From assembly GCF_024323335.1 (NCBI RefSeq), contig NC_066585.1, positions 537,789,769-537,853,768 of the forward strand: 64,000 bases of DNA, read 5' to 3'. How positions within the stretch are numbered: position 1 is the stretch's first letter; each line of letters begins with the position of its first letter. The notes beneath the pieces are model-generated. The model ran no database searches and had not been told where the DNA came from. It saw only the letters and a program-made list of their open reading frames with translations. Source of the stretch: Lathyrus oleraceus. Its lineage: Eukaryota; Streptophyta; Magnoliopsida; Fabales; Fabaceae. The position numbers were made by a program, and so were the translations under genes. Shown here piece after piece: positions 22,993 through 36,215 of this stretch.

Positions 22993-25900
22993 ATGGCTGG
23001 AGAAAACGACCGTGTGATTGCTGAGGCTTTGACTGCTATGGCGCAGGCTATGCAGGCGCAGCAGAATCCGCCGGTCGACGAGTTTAGGAATTTGGGAAGG
23101 TTTCTGAAGAATAACCCTCCTACATTCAAAGGGCGCTATGACCCAGATGGTGCTCAGATTTGGCTGAAGGAAATTGAGAAGATTTTCCGGGTGATGACGT
23201 GTACTGAAGCACAGAAGGTGCAGTTTGGTACGCATATGTTATCTGAAGAGGCTGAAAACTGGTGGGATAACACTCGCCAGAGAATTGCAGTACCAGGTAC
23301 TGAGATGACTTGGGAAAGGTTCAAGACGGCCTTTCTGGAGAAATATTTTCCTGCGGATGTGCGATGTAAGAAGGAAATGGAATTTCTAGAACTGAAGCAG
23401 GGTAACATGTCTGTTGCTGATTACGCTTCGAAGTTTGAGGAGCTGGTGCAGTATTGTCCTCATTATAATAATGCTGATGCGGAGGAATCCAAGTGTGTCA
23501 AGTTTGAGAACGGGTTGCGTCCCGAAATCAAACAAGGCATTGGTTACCAGGAGATTCGTAGGTTTCCTACACTGGTTAATAAGTGCAGGATATTTGATGA
23601 AGATAGCAAGGCTAGGACTGCTCATTACAAGAGTCTTAGTGAGAAGAAGAATAAGGATCGTGGTAGTCCTTATGCATCTCCGAATGGTAAAGGTAAGCAG
23701 AAAGTGGTAGATGAGAAGAAGCCAAGTGGGGGAGGATCTCCCATAGCTGGTAAATGTTTCAAGTGTGGCGAGCCAGGCCACCGTGCTGATAGCTGTACCA
23801 AGAAAGTGCTGAGATGTTTCCGATGCGGTCAGGCTGGTCATAGAGTTACTGAATGTAAGGATGCTGGTCCGACATGTTTTAATTGTGGCGAGAAAGGCCA
23901 TATCAGTTCGCAGTGCTCGAAACCGAAGAAGGCGGCTACTGCAGCTCACACTACTGGTAGGGTGTTTGCTCTGAGTAGGACTGAAACTCCTAAAGAAGAT
24001 AATCTGATTAAAGGTACTTGCTTGATTAATAATGTTGAACTGCTTGCTATTGTTGACACTGGTGCTACTCATTCGTTTATTTCGTACGAGTGTGCGACTA
24101 GGATTGGTGTGATTATGTCGTCCCTAGGCGGAAGTATGGTGATAGATACTCCTGCTAATGGTTCTGTGAAAACTTCTGTTGTCTGTCGAGGTTGTCATTT
24201 GACGATCTTTGAGAGAGAGTTCGTGGTTGATTTGGTGTGCTTGCCCTTGCACCAAATTGATATTATTCTGGGAATGAATTGGCTAGAATTCTATGGCGTG
24301 TTTATCAACTGCTATAGGAAGACGGTGCGGTTTTCTGAAGTTGGTGAGAACGATGAGGCAAAATTTCTATCTGCTAGGCAGGTGGGGGAATTTGTGAAGG
24401 ATGAAGCTCAGATATTCGCTTTATTTGCGTCTCTGCAAGCGGATAAGAAAGTGGTGAGTGTAGAATTGCCGGTTGTCTGTGAATTTCAGGATGTGTTTCC
24501 GGAGGATGTAAGTGAATTACCTCCAGAACGTGAAGTCGAATTTGCCATTGACTTAGTACCAGGTACGAGTCCGGTGTCGATGTCTCCTTATAGAATGTCG
24601 ACAACTGAATTGGTTGAATTGAAGAAGCAACTTGAAGAATTGCTTGAGAAGAAGTTTGTGCGTCCAAGTGTTTCTCCTTGGGGTGCACCAGTATTGTTAG
24701 TAAAGAAGAAGGAAGGTACGATGAGGTTGTGTGTCAATTATCGGCAGTTGAATAAGGTGACTATCAAGAATCGGTATCCATTGCCGAGGATTGATGATTT
24801 GATGGATCAGTTGGTTGGAGCTCATGTTTTCAGTAAGATTGATTTACGGTCGGGTTATCATCAGATCCGAGTGAAGTCAGATGATATCGCGAAGACTGCT
24901 TTCCGTACGAGGTATGGTCATTATGAATACACTGTGATGCCGTTCGGTGTGTCTAATGCTCCAGGTGTGTTTATGGAATATATGAATCGTATATTTCATC
25001 CGTACCTTGATAATTTTGTTGTGGTGTTCATAGATGATATATTGATATATTCTAAGACGGAAGAAGAGCATGCAGGACATCTGAGAATTGTTTTGCAGGT
25101 GTTAAGGGAAAAGAAATTATATGCAAAGTTATCTAAATGTGAGTTCTGGTTGAAGGAAGTGAGTTTCCTTGGCCATGTGATTTCGAGTGGTGGGATTTCT
25201 GTTGATCCTGCTAAAGTTGTTGTTGTATTACAGTGGGAGACTCCGAAGTCTGCTACTGAGATACGCAGTTTTCTGGGGTTAGCTGGTTATTATCGCAGAT
25301 TTATTGAGGGCTTCTCTAAGTTGGCATTGCCGTTGACGCAGTTGACTAAGAAGGGTCAAGTGTATGTGTGGGATGCAGCTTGTGAAGCGAGTTTTGTTGA
25401 GTTGAAGAGGCGGTTGACCAGTGCTCCAGTGTTGATCTTGCCTAATCCTGGTGAGTCCTTCGTTGTTTATTGTGATGCTTCTTTGATGGGTCTTGGTGGT
25501 GTCTTGATGCAGAACGGTAAAGTTGTAGCTTATGCTTCTAGACAGTTGAAAGTTCATGAGAGGAATTATCCTACGCATGATCTAGAACTTGCAGCTGTTG
25601 TATTTGTGTTGAAAATGTGGAGGCATTATCTGTATGGTTCCAGATTCGAAGTGTTCAGTGATCACAAGAGTCTGAAGTACCTGTTTGATCAGAAAGAGTT
25701 AAATATGAGGCAGAGAAGGTGGTTAGAATTACTGAAGGATTTTGACTTTGAATTGAGTTATCATCCCGGTAAGGCTAATGTAGTTGCAGATGCGCTGAGT
25801 AGAAAGTCTCTACATATGTCTATGATGATGGTTCGGGAGCTTGAGTTAATTGAACAGTTCCGTGATATGAGTTTGGGTTGTGAAGTTTCCGCCGATAGTG

Positions 25901-26331
25901 TAAAGTTGGGTATGCTGAAGTTGACTAGTGGAATTCTGGAAGATATTCGGAATGGCCAGCAAGTTGATGTCGCTCTAGTCGATCATATTACTATGGTTAA
26001 CCAGGGTAATGGTGGTAATTTTGAGATTGATGGGAATGGCATCCTGCGATTTAAAGGTAGAGTTTGTGTTCCTGAGGTGTCTGAATTGAAAAAGAGTATT
26101 CTTGAAGAGGGCCATAGGAGTGGATTGAGCATCCATCCAGGTGCAACTAAAATGTATCAAGACTTGAAGAAGTTGTTTTGGTGGGCTGGTATGAAAAGAG
26201 ATGTTGCTAAGTTTGTGTATGCCTGTTTGACTTGTCAGAAGTCAAAGATTGAACATCAGAAACCGGCAGGTATGATGCAACCTTTGAGATTCCTGAATGG
26301 AAGTGGGATAGCATTTCCATGGATTTTGTGA
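22993..26331 (+). CDS. Gag-Pol polyprotein, array copy 2 (frameshifted in integrase)
   Basis: The predicted protein is identical to copy 1 throughout, including the upstream in-frame Met, the three zinc knuckles, PR, RT, RNase H and the integrase zinc finger. The frameshift near the integrase core is also the same. Identity of neutral as well as coding positions points to very recent duplication of the whole unit, not selection alone. It is flanked by LTR 2 and LTR 3. Confidence 0.9.
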   Translation: MAGENDRVIAEALTAMAQAMQAQQNPPVDEFRNLGRFLKNNPPTFKGRYDPDGAQIWLKEIEKIFRVMTCTEAQKVQFGTHMLSEEAENWWDNTRQRIAVPGTEMTWERFKTAFLEKYFPADVRCKKEMEFLELKQGNMSVADYASKFEELVQYCPHYNNADAEESKCVKFENGLRPEIKQGIGYQEIRRFPTLVNKCRIFDEDSKARTAHYKSLSEKKNKDRGSPYASPNGKGKQKVVDEKKPSGGGSPIAGKCFKCGEPGHRADSCTKKVLRCFRCGQAGHRVTECKDAGPTCFNCGEKGHISSQCSKPKKAATAAHTTGRVFALSRTETPKEDNLIKGTCLINNVELLAIVDTGATHSFISYECATRIGVIMSSLGGSMVIDTPANGSVKTSVVCRGCHLTIFEREFVVDLVCLPLHQIDIILGMNWLEFYGVFINCYRKTVRFSEVGENDEAKFLSARQVGEFVKDEAQIFALFASLQADKKVVSVELPVVCEFQDVFPEDVSELPPEREVEFAIDLVPGTSPVSMSPYRMSTTELVELKKQLEELLEKKFVRPSVSPWGAPVLLVKKKEGTMRLCVNYRQLNKVTIKNRYPLPRIDDLMDQLVGAHVFSKIDLRSGYHQIRVKSDDIAKTAFRTRYGHYEYTVMPFGVSNAPGVFMEYMNRIFHPYLDNFVVVFIDDILIYSKTEEEHAGHLRIVLQVLREKKLYAKLSKCEFWLKEVSFLGHVISSGGISVDPAKVVVVLQWETPKSATEIRSFLGLAGYYRRFIEGFSKLALPLTQLTKKGQVYVWDAACEASFVELKRRLTSAPVLILPNPGESFVVYCDASLMGLGGVLMQNGKVVAYASRQLKVHERNYPTHDLELAAVVFVLKMWRHYLYGSRFEVFSDHKSLKYLFDQKELNMRQRRWLELLKDFDFELSYHPGKANVVADALSRKSLHMSMMMVRELELIEQFRDMSLGCEVSADSVKLGMLKLTSGILEDIRNGQQVDVALVDHITMVNQGNGGNFEIDGNGILRFKGRVCVPEVSELKKSILEEGHRSGLSIHPGATKMYQDLKKLFWWAGMKRDVAKFVYACLTCQKSKIEHQKPAGMMQPLRFLNGSGIAFPWIL

Positions 26332-26837
26332 CGGGATTGCCGAGGACAGTAAAAGGTAATGATTCTATTTGGGTGATTGTGGATCGGTTGACTAAGTCGG
26401 CGCATTTCTTGCCGATGAAGATTAATCACTCTTTAGAGAAGTTGGCAGAGTTGTATATTGAGGAGATAGTGAGGCTGCATGGTATTCCATCCAGTATTGT
26501 GTCTGATAGAGATCCCAGATTTACTTCTAGATTTTGGGAAAGTTTACAGAAAGCGTTGGGAACCAAGTTGAGGTTGAGTTCAGCTTATCATCCTCAGACT
26601 GATGGTCAGACCGAAAGAACTATCCAATCCTTGGAGGATTTGTTGAGAGCTTGTGTGTTGGAGCAGAGTGGTTCTTGGGATAGTTATTTGCCGTTGGTGG
26701 AGTTTACTTATAATAATAGTTTCCATGCTAGTATCGGTATGGCTCCATATGAAGCATTGTATGGTAGGAGGTGTAGAACTCCATTGTGTTGGTATGAATC
26801 AGGTGAGAGTGTTGTACTCGGACCTGAGATTGTGTAG
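26319..26837 (+). pseudogene. Integrase catalytic core fragment, copy 2
   Basis: Identical in protein sequence to copy 1: the DDE residues are present and the same TAG ends it at 26835-26837. It is separated from the zinc-finger part by the shared frameshift. Confidence 0.85.
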
Positions 26838-27359
26838 CAGACGACTGAAAGGGTTAAGATGATTCAGGAGAAAATGAAGATTTCTCAGAGTCGTCAGAAG
26901 AGTTATCATGATAACAGGAGAAAGGCACTTGAGTTCCAAGAGGGAGATCATGTGTTCTTGAGAGTTACTCCGACGACGGGTGTGGGTAGAGCTTTAAAGT
27001 CTAAAAAGCTTACTCCGAGGTTTGTGGGTCCGTATCAGATTTTGAAGAGGGTTGGGGAAGTGGCGTATCGGATAGCTTTACCGCCGTCGCTTTCTAATCT
27101 GCATGATGTGTTTCATGTATCTCAGTTAAGAAAGTATATTGCGGATCCTTCGCATGTTGTTCAGTTGGATGATATCCAGGTGAGGGATAATTTGACCGTA
27201 GAGGTGTTGCCAATTCGGATAGAGGACCGAGAAGAGAAGACCCTGAGAGGTAAGAAGATTGCTTTAGTGAAAGTTTTTTGGGGAGGTCCAGCTGGTGAGA
27301 GCTTGACTTGGGAGCGTGAAGATCAGATGAAGGAGTCGTATCCGGCTCTATTTGCTTGA
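26838..27359 (+). pseudogene. Integrase C-terminus with chromodomain-like tail, copy 2
   Basis: Same as copy 1: GPY/F region, then the WGGPAGE chromodomain-like end. It stays in frame across the preceding TAG. Confidence 0.82.
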
Positions 27360-27389
27360 GGTATGTTTTCGAGGACGAAAACTCTTTTA

Positions 27390-27401
27390 GTGGGGGAGAG
27401 T
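27390..27401 (+). other. Polypurine tract, copy 2
   Basis: gtgggggagagt directly before LTR 3. Confidence 0.85.
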
Positions 27402-29217
27402 TGTAACACCCCGATTAAAATAAGAGAATTATTTAATTGAGTTAATATTATTTTATTAATTTAATTAAATAAAGTTGAATTATTGGATTATTATTATTAT
27501 TATTATAGATATTATTTATTTTAATAATAATTAAATAAATAAAATAATTGGAATATGAAGAGTGGAAGGGTAAAAGTGGAAATTGGATAAAAGAGGCCAA
27601 AGTGAGAATTCAGTTTTTTCACGTGTTTTGTCTCAGAGTCAGAGAAAGGGGAGAAACGCTGGAGAGAAAGAGAAGGAAGAGGAGGAGGCCAAAGATTGCT
27701 CAGAGCTCCCTTCAATCCAAAGAGGTAAGGGGTCTGAACCTTATTAAACAATAATATGCTGAAAATGGTGAAATACTGTGTGAACGAAATTGGGATTTTA
27801 GTCGAAGGAATTCGTAGAAATTATATGCAATGATGTTAGGATTGTGAAATCGAATAGGAGACTAATTGTACTAGATGATATGAGTGATTGTGTGCGAAAT
27901 TTGGACTGTGGAAGGATGAATTTGGATAGATCTCGTAGTAGAGAAAGCCATGGCAGATCTGGAGATCTGGTTTCTGGTCATACGCGTATGGCACTAGGCA
28001 ATACGCGTATGAGATGACCTGGTACGCGTATGGCACTAGGCAATACGCGTATGGATGAAGAAGATGGAATTTTGAACGTGAAATGGTCTCTGGTGGTACG
28101 CGTATGGGGAAGTGATACGCGTAGCATACGCGTATGGGAATGGCCAATACGCGTATGGATTTGGTCAGGCGTGGGCAATACGCGTATGAGCATAGGCAAT
28201 ACGCGTATGGGCAGACTTGTGGTCTTTCCTGGTTGTTGTTGTGCAGTTTCGGTTGTTTAGGCTGAGCGAGGTAACTTAGCTGATGCATAGTATACGAGGG
28301 ATCAATTCCCGTTGCTTTGAGTGGTATAGATATTAGTAGAGTGTGATAATACTGTGTTTGATTATGTGGCATGATGTGATATGCTTTTATGATAGAATGT
28401 GTTAATGATGATGATAACATGACTATATGATGCTGTTGTTGCTATGTTGATTATGATGAATGCTTGGTGTGCATGCATTCATGAAAGGCCGATGCCTAGT
28501 GATGAACGGACTGAGTTCCAATGATGTTGTTGACTCCGGGCTTGTTGAGAGGCTTGGTTCCTTACGGGGAACTCGGATTCTATGGTGATGAATCTGGGAG
28601 TGGTGATCCTGTAGTTGGTCACAAAATGGGTATACCGAGTCGTGTTGAGTCATGCATGGGTGTGTGCATTGCATTGATATGTTGTTTTGTTGATGTTCAT
28701 GAGTATGTTGATTATGATGATTATGATGAGCTGTGTTGGTATATGTGAAATATATTTATGTTTATATTTCTGTCGTTATATTATTATTTAATAATGTAAT
28801 TCTCACCCCTTCTGCATGTGTTTATGTTCATCTATGATGAGCAATGTGCAGATAAAGCGGAGTAGATATTGTTGAGGTTCCAGGAATAAGTGTAGAGTTA
28901 TTCTACAGAGTCGAGTCAAATGCTCTGGTCATGTGACACCGGGATTATGGGATTCGATAGATAATATATTATTATTTACGTTGTTTATGATGACTAATGT
29001 TGAGATGTTTGTTGAGATAATGTTGAAACATTATTATGAATTGTTATATGATGAATTATAATAATTGTGTTGTTGTCCGCTGCGAAGTTTAAAATATTAA
29101 ATAATATATGTTATGTTGAAATGAAATAAGTGTTATGTTGTAAGGAATGTAAACTCTTCTACATGTTGTACTTTGATAATATAATTAAATATGTCGTTCG
29201 GGTAGAAGGGTGTTACA
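27402..29217 (+). mobile_element. Array LTR 3 (shared, hybrid)
   Basis: 1816 bp, identical to LTR 2 at all five variable positions, including the private C at 375. It is therefore best seen as a second-round duplicate of LTR 2. Confidence 0.95.
27982..28206 (+). promoter_or_regulatory. ACGCGT palindrome cluster in LTR 3
   Basis: Same ten-site cluster as in LTR 1. Confidence 0.5.
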
Positions 29218-29221
29218 TTAG

Positions 29222-29233
29222 TGGTATCAGAGC
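29222..29233 (+). other. Primer binding site, copy 3
   Basis: TGGTATCAGAGC, tRNA-iMet type, four bases after LTR 3. Confidence 0.93.
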
Positions 29234-29335
29234 ATGGTCAGTCCAGTCGAGTCATAATGTGAGGTTTTCCCTGTTGGTCGATTAGTGTAAATGACACTGT
29301 CGATATTTAACGGTTGTGGTTGTGTTGTGCAGAGT

Positions 29336-32300
29336 ATGGCTGGAGAAAACGACCGTGTGATTGCTGAGGCTTTGACTGCTATGGCGCAGGCTATGCAGGC
29401 GCAGCAGAATCCGCCGGTCGACGAGTTTAGGAATTTGGGAAGGTTTCTGAAGAATAACCCTCCTACATTCAAAGGGCGCTATGACCCAGATGGTGCTCAG
29501 ATTTGGCTGAAGGAAATTGAGAAGATTTTCCGGGTGATGACGTGTACTGAAGCACAGAAGGTGCAGTTTGGTACGCATATGTTATCTGAAGAGGCTGAAA
29601 ACTGGTGGGATAACACTCGCCAGAGAATTGCAGTACCAGGTACTGAGATGACTTGGGAAAGGTTCAAGACGGCCTTTCTGGAGAAATATTTTCCTGCGGA
29701 TGTGCGATGTAAGAAGGAAATGGAATTTCTAGAACTGAAGCAGGGTAACATGTCTGTTGCTGATTACGCTTCGAAGTTTGAGGAGCTGGTGCAGTATTGT
29801 CCTCATTATAATAATGCTGATGCGGAGGAATCCAAGTGTGTCAAGTTTGAGAACGGGTTGCGTCCCGAAATCAAACAAGGCATTGGTTACCAGGAGATTC
29901 GTAGGTTTCCTACACTGGTTAATAAGTGCAGGATATTTGATGAAGATAGCAAGGCTAGGACTGCTCATTACAAGAGTCTTAGTGAGAAGAAGAATAAGGA
30001 TCGTGGTAGTCCTTATGCATCTCCGAATGGTAAAGGTAAGCAGAAAGTGGTAGATGAGAAGAAGCCAAGTGGGGGAGGATCTCCCATAGCTGGTAAATGT
30101 TTCAAGTGTGGCGAGCCAGGCCACCGTGCTGATAGCTGTACCAAGAAAGTGCTGAGATGTTTCCGATGCGGTCAGGCTGGTCATAGAGTTACTGAATGTA
30201 AGGATGCTGGTCCGACATGTTTTAATTGTGGCGAGAAAGGCCATATCAGTTCGCAGTGCTCGAAACCGAAGAAGGCGGCTACTGCAGCTCACACTACTGG
30301 TAGGGTGTTTGCTCTGAGTAGGACTGAAACTCCTAAAGAAGATAATCTGATTAAAGGTACTTGCTTGATTAATAATGTTGAACTGCTTGCTATTGTTGAC
30401 ACTGGTGCTACTCATTCGTTTATTTCGTACGAGTGTGCGACTAGGATTGGTGTGATTATGTCGTCCCTAGGCGGAAGTATGGTGATAGATACTCCTGCTA
30501 ATGGTTCTGTGAAAACTTCTGTTGTCTGTCGAGGTTGTCATTTGACGATCTTTGAGAGAGAGTTCGTGGTTGATTTGGTGTGCTTGCCCTTGCACCAAAT
30601 TGATATTATTCTGGGAATGAATTGGCTAGAATTCTATGGCGTGTTTATCAACTGCTATAGGAAGACGGTGCGGTTTTCTGAAGTTGGTGAGAACGATGAG
30701 GCAAAATTTCTATCTGCTAGGCAGGTGGGGGAATTTGTGAAGGATGAAGCTCAGATATTCGCTTTATTTGCGTCTCTGCAAGCGGATAAGAAAGTGGTGA
30801 GTGTAGAATTGCCGGTTGTCTGTGAATTTCAGGATGTGTTTCCGGAGGATGTAAGTGAATTACCTCCAGAACGTGAAGTCGAATTTGCCATTGACTTAGT
30901 ACCAGGTACGAGTCCGGTGTCGATGTCTCCTTATAGAATGTCGACAACTGAATTGGTTGAATTGAAGAAGCAACTTGAAGAATTGCTTGAGAAGAAGTTT
31001 GTGCGTCCAAGTGTTTCTCCTTGGGGTGCACCAGTATTGTTAGTAAAGAAGAAGGAAGGTACGATGAGGTTGTGTGTCAATTATCGGCAGTTGAATAAGG
31101 TGACTATCAAGAATCGGTATCCATTGCCGAGGATTGATGATTTGATGGATCAGTTGGTTGGAGCTCATGTTTTCAGTAAGATTGATTTACGGTCGGGTTA
31201 TCATCAGATCCGAGTGAAGTCAGATGATATCGCGAAGACTGCTTTCCGTACGAGGTATGGTCATTATGAATACACTGTGATGCCGTTCGGTGTGTCTAAT
31301 GCTCCAGGTGTGTTTATGGAATATATGAATCGTATATTTCATCCGTACCTTGATAATTTTGTTGTGGTGTTCATAGATGATATATTGATATATTCTAAGA
31401 CGGAAGAAGAGCATGCAGGACATCTGAGAATTGTTTTGCAGGTGTTAAGGGAAAAGAAATTATATGCAAAGTTATCTAAATGTGAGTTCTGGTTGAAGGA
31501 AGTGAGTTTCCTTGGCCATGTGATTTCGAGTGGTGGGATTTCTGTTGATCCTGCTAAAGTTGTTGTTGTATTACAGTGGGAGACTCCGAAGTCTGCTACT
31601 GAGATACGCAGTTTTCTGGGGTTAGCTGGTTATTATCGCAGATTTATTGAGGGCTTCTCTAAGTTGGCATTGCCGTTGACGCAGTTGACTAAGAAGGGTC
31701 AAGTGTATGTGTGGGATGCAGCTTGTGAAGCGAGTTTTGTTGAGTTGAAGAGGCGGTTGACCAGTGCTCCAGTGTTGATCTTGCCTAATCCTGGTGAGTC
31801 CTTCGTTGTTTATTGTGATGCTTCTTTGATGGGTCTTGGTGGTGTCTTGATGCAGAACGGTAAAGTTGTAGCTTATGCTTCTAGACAGTTGAAAGTTCAT
31901 GAGAGGAATTATCCTACGCATGATCTAGAACTTGCAGCTGTTGTATTTGTGTTGAAAATGTGGAGGCATTATCTGTATGGTTCCAGATTCGAAGTGTTCA
32001 GTGATCACAAGAGTCTGAAGTACCTGTTTGATCAGAAAGAGTTAAATATGAGGCAGAGAAGGTGGTTAGAATTACTGAAGGATTTTGACTTTGAATTGAG
32101 TTATCATCCCGGTAAGGCTAATGTAGTTGCAGATGCGCTGAGTAGAAAGTCTCTACATATGTCTATGATGATGGTTCGGGAGCTTGAGTTAATTGAACAG
32201 TTCCGTGATATGAGTTTGGGTTGTGAAGTTTCCGCCGATAGTGTAAAGTTGGGTATGCTGAAGTTGACTAGTGGAATTCTGGAAGATATTCGGAATGGCC

Positions 32301-32674
32301 AGCAAGTTGATGTCGCTCTAGTCGATCATATTACTATGGTTAACCAGGGTAATGGTGGTAATTTTGAGATTGATGGGAATGGCATCCTGCGATTTAAAGG
32401 TAGAGTTTGTGTTCCTGAGGTGTCTGAATTGAAAAAGAGTATTCTTGAAGAGGGCCATAGGAGTGGATTGAGCATCCATCCAGGTGCAACTAAAATGTAT
32501 CAAGACTTGAAGAAGTTGTTTTGGTGGGCTGGTATGAAAAGAGATGTTGCTAAGTTTGTGTATGCCTGTTTGACTTGTCAGAAGTCAAAGATTGAACATC
32601 AGAAACCGGCAGGTATGATGCAACCTTTGAGATTCCTGAATGGAAGTGGGATAGCATTTCCATGGATTTTGTGA
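29336..32674 (+). CDS. Gag-Pol polyprotein, array copy 3 (frameshifted in integrase)
   Basis: Protein identical to copies 1 and 2, with the same domains and the same loss of frame before the integrase core. It lies between LTR 3 and LTR 4. Confidence 0.9.
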   Translation: MAGENDRVIAEALTAMAQAMQAQQNPPVDEFRNLGRFLKNNPPTFKGRYDPDGAQIWLKEIEKIFRVMTCTEAQKVQFGTHMLSEEAENWWDNTRQRIAVPGTEMTWERFKTAFLEKYFPADVRCKKEMEFLELKQGNMSVADYASKFEELVQYCPHYNNADAEESKCVKFENGLRPEIKQGIGYQEIRRFPTLVNKCRIFDEDSKARTAHYKSLSEKKNKDRGSPYASPNGKGKQKVVDEKKPSGGGSPIAGKCFKCGEPGHRADSCTKKVLRCFRCGQAGHRVTECKDAGPTCFNCGEKGHISSQCSKPKKAATAAHTTGRVFALSRTETPKEDNLIKGTCLINNVELLAIVDTGATHSFISYECATRIGVIMSSLGGSMVIDTPANGSVKTSVVCRGCHLTIFEREFVVDLVCLPLHQIDIILGMNWLEFYGVFINCYRKTVRFSEVGENDEAKFLSARQVGEFVKDEAQIFALFASLQADKKVVSVELPVVCEFQDVFPEDVSELPPEREVEFAIDLVPGTSPVSMSPYRMSTTELVELKKQLEELLEKKFVRPSVSPWGAPVLLVKKKEGTMRLCVNYRQLNKVTIKNRYPLPRIDDLMDQLVGAHVFSKIDLRSGYHQIRVKSDDIAKTAFRTRYGHYEYTVMPFGVSNAPGVFMEYMNRIFHPYLDNFVVVFIDDILIYSKTEEEHAGHLRIVLQVLREKKLYAKLSKCEFWLKEVSFLGHVISSGGISVDPAKVVVVLQWETPKSATEIRSFLGLAGYYRRFIEGFSKLALPLTQLTKKGQVYVWDAACEASFVELKRRLTSAPVLILPNPGESFVVYCDASLMGLGGVLMQNGKVVAYASRQLKVHERNYPTHDLELAAVVFVLKMWRHYLYGSRFEVFSDHKSLKYLFDQKELNMRQRRWLELLKDFDFELSYHPGKANVVADALSRKSLHMSMMMVRELELIEQFRDMSLGCEVSADSVKLGMLKLTSGILEDIRNGQQVDVALVDHITMVNQGNGGNFEIDGNGILRFKGRVCVPEVSELKKSILEEGHRSGLSIHPGATKMYQDLKKLFWWAGMKRDVAKFVYACLTCQKSKIEHQKPAGMMQPLRFLNGSGIAFPWIL

Positions 32675-33180
32675 CGGGATTGCCGAGGACAGTAAAAGGT
32701 AATGATTCTATTTGGGTGATTGTGGATCGGTTGACTAAGTCGGCGCATTTCTTGCCGATGAAGATTAATCACTCTTTAGAGAAGTTGGCAGAGTTGTATA
32801 TTGAGGAGATAGTGAGGCTGCATGGTATTCCATCCAGTATTGTGTCTGATAGAGATCCCAGATTTACTTCTAGATTTTGGGAAAGTTTACAGAAAGCGTT
32901 GGGAACCAAGTTGAGGTTGAGTTCAACTTATCATCCTCAGACTGATGGTCAGACCGAAAGAACTATCCAATCCTTGGAGGATTTGTTGAGAGCTTGTGTG
33001 TTGGAGCAGAGTGGTTCTTGGGATAGTTATTTGCCGTTGGTGGAGTTTACTTATAATAATAGTTTCCATGCTAGTATCGGTATGGCTCCATATGAAGCAT
33101 TGTATGGTAGGAGGTGTAGAACTCCATTGTGTTGGTATGAATCAGGTGAGAGTGTTGTACTCGGACCTGAGATTGTGTAG
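32662..33180 (+). pseudogene. Integrase catalytic core fragment, copy 3 (one Ala to Thr change)
   Basis: As copies 1 and 2, except a G to A change at 32926 that turns the Ala of the SAYHPQTDG motif into Thr. This is the only internal difference I found among the three copies. It carries the same terminal TAG (33178-33180). Confidence 0.85.
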
Positions 33181-33702
33181 CAGACGACTGAAAGGGTTAA
33201 GATGATTCAGGAGAAAATGAAGATTTCTCAGAGTCGTCAGAAGAGTTATCATGATAACAGGAGAAAGGCACTTGAGTTCCAAGAGGGAGATCATGTGTTC
33301 TTGAGAGTTACTCCGACGACGGGTGTGGGTAGAGCTTTAAAGTCTAAAAAGCTTACTCCGAGGTTTGTGGGTCCGTATCAGATTTTGAAGAGGGTTGGGG
33401 AAGTGGCGTATCGGATAGCTTTACCGCCGTCGCTTTCTAATCTGCATGATGTGTTTCATGTATCTCAGTTAAGAAAGTATATTGCGGATCCTTCGCATGT
33501 TGTTCAGTTGGATGATATCCAGGTGAGGGATAATTTGACCGTAGAGGTGTTGCCAATTCGGATAGAGGACCGAGAAGAGAAGACCCTGAGAGGTAAGAAG
33601 ATTGCTTTAGTGAAAGTTTTTTGGGGAGGTCCAGCTGGTGAGAGCTTGACTTGGGAGCGTGAAGATCAGATGAAGGAGTCGTATCCGGCTCTATTTGCTT
33701 GA
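33181..33702 (+). pseudogene. Integrase C-terminus with chromodomain-like tail, copy 3
   Basis: Identical to the other copies: GPY/F region and WGGPAGE end, detached from the core by the TAG. Confidence 0.82.
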
Positions 33703-33732
33703 GGTATGTTTTCGAGGACGAAAACTCTTTTA

Positions 33733-33744
33733 GTGGGGGAGAGT
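33733..33744 (+). other. Polypurine tract, copy 3
   Basis: gtgggggagagt directly before LTR 4. Confidence 0.85.
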
Positions 33745-35560
33745 TGTAACACCCCGATTAAAATAAGAGAATTATTTAATTGAGTTAATATTATTTTATT
33801 AATTTAATTAAATAAAGTTGAATTATTGGATTATTATTATTATTATTATAGATATTATTTATTTTAATAATAATTAAATAAATAAAATAATTGGAATATG
33901 AAGAGTGGAAGGGTAAAAGTGGAAATTGGATAAAAGAGGCCAAAGTGAGAATTCAGTTTTTTCACGTGTTTTGTCTCAGAGTCAGAGAAAGGGGAGAAAC
34001 GCTGGAGAGAAAGAGAAGGAAGAGGAGGAGGCCAAAGATTGCTCAGAGCTCCCTTCAATCCAAAGAGGTAAGGGGTCTGAACCTTATTAAACAATAATAT
34101 GCTGAAAATGGTGAAATATTGTGTGAACGAAATTGGGATTTTAGTCGAAGGAATTCGTAGAAATTATATGCAATGATGTTAGGATTGTGAAATCGAATAG
34201 GAGACTAATTGTACTAGATGATATGAGTGATTGTGTGCGAAATTTGGACTGTGGAAGGATGAATTTGGATAGATCTCGTAGTAGAGAAAGCCATGGCAGA
34301 TCTGGAGATCTGGTTTCTGGTCATACGCGTATGGCACTAGGCAATACGCGTATGAGATGACCTGGTACGCGTATGGCACTAGGCAATACGCGTATGGATG
34401 AAGAAGATGGAATTTTGAACGTGAAATGGTCTCTGGTGGTACGCGTATGGGGAAGTGATACGCGTAGCATACGCGTATGGGAATGGCCAATACGCGTATG
34501 GATTTGGTCAGGCGTGGGCAATACGCGTATGAGCATAGGCAATACGCGTATGGGCAGACTTGTGGTCTTTCCTGGTTGTTGTTGTGCAGTTTCGGTTGTT
34601 TAGGCTGAGCGAGGTAACTTAGCTGATGCATAGTATACGAGGGATCAATTCCCGTTGCTTTGAGTGGTATAGATATTAGTAGAGTGTGATAATACTGTGT
34701 TTGATTATGTGGCATGATGTGATATGCTTTTATGATAGAATGTGTTAATGATGATGATAACATGACTATATGATGCTGTTGTTGCTATGTTGATTATGAT
34801 GAATGCTTGGTGTGCATGCATTCATGAAAGGCCGATGCCTAGTGATGAACGGACTGAGTTCCAATGATGTTGTTGACTCCGGGCTTGTTGAGAGGCTTGG
34901 TTCCTTACGGGGAACTCGGATTCTATGGTGATGAATCTGGGAGTGGTGATCCTGTAGTTGGTCACAAAATGGGTATACCGAGTCGTGTTGAGTCATGCAT
35001 GGGTGTGTGCATTGCATTGATATGTTGTTTTGTTGATGTTCATGAGTATGTTGATTATGATGATTATGATGAGCTGTGTTGGTATATGTGAAATATATTT
35101 ATGTTTATATTTCTGTCGTTATATTATTATTTAATAATGTAATTCTCACCCCTTCTGCATGTGTTTATGTTCATCTATGATGAGCAATGTGCAGATAAAG
35201 CGGAGTAGATATTGTTGAGGTTCCAGGAATAAGTGTAGAGTTATTCTACAGAGTCGAGTCAAATGCTCTGGTCATGTGACACCGGGATTATGGGATTCGA
35301 TAGATAATATATTATTATTTACGTTGTTTATGATGACTAATGTTGAGATGTTTGTTGAGATAATGTTGAAACATTATTATGAATTGTTATATGATGAATT
35401 ATAATAATTGTGTTGTTGTCCGCTGCGAAGTTTTAAATATTAAATAATATATGTTATGTTGAAATGAAATAAGTGTTATGTTGTAAGGAATGTAAACTCT
35501 TCTACATGTTGTACTCTGATAATATAATTAAATATGTCGTTCGGGTAGAAGGGTGTTACA
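33745..35560 (+). mobile_element. Array LTR 4 (outer right)
   Basis: 1816 bp. Diagnostic bases are 130 T, 375 T, 832 T, 1690 T and 1772 C; the last two are private. It differs from LTR 1 at four of 1816 positions (0.22%), so the original insertion is young. Confidence 0.95.
34325..34549 (+). promoter_or_regulatory. ACGCGT palindrome cluster in LTR 4
   Basis: Same ten-site cluster as in LTR 1. Confidence 0.5.
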
Positions 35561-35565
35561 CATAT
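35561..35565. other. Target-site duplication CATAT (right)
   Basis: Matches 14711-14715; the solo LTR sequence resumes here. Confidence 0.92.
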
Positions 35566-36181
35566 AATGTCTTTTTTAGATGACTTAATCGATTTAAAAC
35601 AATTTTAATCAATTGAATCAAATAAAATTCATAACTTTTAAATAATCATGATAAAATTAAAATAATAACATGGAAAATTTTATTTATTCAATCTGACTGT
35701 TTTGACGAAAGAACAAAATTAAAACAACTAAAAATGAATAAAATTCGGACAAAAATTTGCTCGAAAAATTAAATCAGATACACTAAAATGATCAGCACAA
35801 AAGATACTTATTGAAAAAATACAGCGTTTCTTCAAATTCTGAAATTAGTTTGCACCGGTTAAAAGGCTCAGGCGGGTCAAAACACAACTGAAACAGCATG
35901 CTGAAAATTACAACGAGCACACCAGGTTAAACTACATGAACTGTAGATTAATAATACTGATGTCTGTAATTTTAATTCTGAAACTTTTTACCCGCTGATT
36001 TTACATGTTCTTGAGAAAAGATTCAATCGATTTGTCTGTATTTTCAATAAATTTATCCTGACTGATATTTCAGGTATTATTAATGATAAAATGCATGTTA
36101 TGCTGTACATATGATGTAAACTGAAAATTAAATCGAATTTTATGAAAATTTAAAATGCCCGGACAAAATTGGGGTATGACA

Positions 36182-36215
36182 GAAGTTGGTGATGATGATG
36201 ATGATGATGGTGGTG
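36182..36215 (-). mobile_element. Remnant of the outer 3' LTR and rearrangement junction
   Basis: GAAGT plus 'tggtgatgatg...' continues the outer 3' LTR interrupted at 11208 (compare 56249-56300). It ends in 'ggtggtgg', which overlaps the first matching bases of the Ogre LTR tail (ggtggcgac). The breakpoint therefore lies in a short microhomology, and the rest of the LTR has been deleted. Confidence 0.75.

Larger units (their letters stand above)
14716..35560 (+). mobile_element. Tandem Ty3/gypsy chromovirus array: 4 LTRs, 3 internal regions
   Basis: Four 1816-bp LTRs (14716, 21059, 27402, 33745) alternate with three internal regions of 4527 bp, giving an exact 6343-bp period. Neighbouring units share one LTR, and only the outermost ends have target duplications. 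Each internal region has a tRNA-iMet PBS, gag with three CCHC knuckles, PR, RT, RNase H, IN and a chromodomain-like C-terminus, then a PPT. The gene order and C-terminal 'WGGPAGE..TWE' motif fit Tekay/Del-type chromoviruses. The structure is that of LTR-mediated unequal crossing-over after one insertion, not three insertions. Misassembly should be excluded. Confidence 0.95.
11209..36181 (-). mobile_element. Ogre-type solo LTR (minus strand), split by the inner array
   Basis: Without the inserted array this is about 4.12 kb (11209-14715 plus 35566-36181), with TG...CA ends and the target duplication GAAGT. Read on the minus strand it starts TGTCATACCCCAATTTTG and ends in a 'ggtggcgactctgttcg' block followed by ...GATGCAACA. 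This is the style of legume Ogre LTRs, which are known to be several kb long. There is no PBS, PPT, gag or pol, so it is a solo LTR left by LTR-LTR recombination. ORFs of 80-116 codons near 13776-14398 lie in its transcribed part and resemble no protein I know. Confidence 0.8.

Noticed and set aside
14716..35560. Three independent insertions of the same retrotransposon
   Set aside because: There are no target duplications at internal borders, LTRs are shared between units, and hybrid LTR variants point to crossing-over instead.
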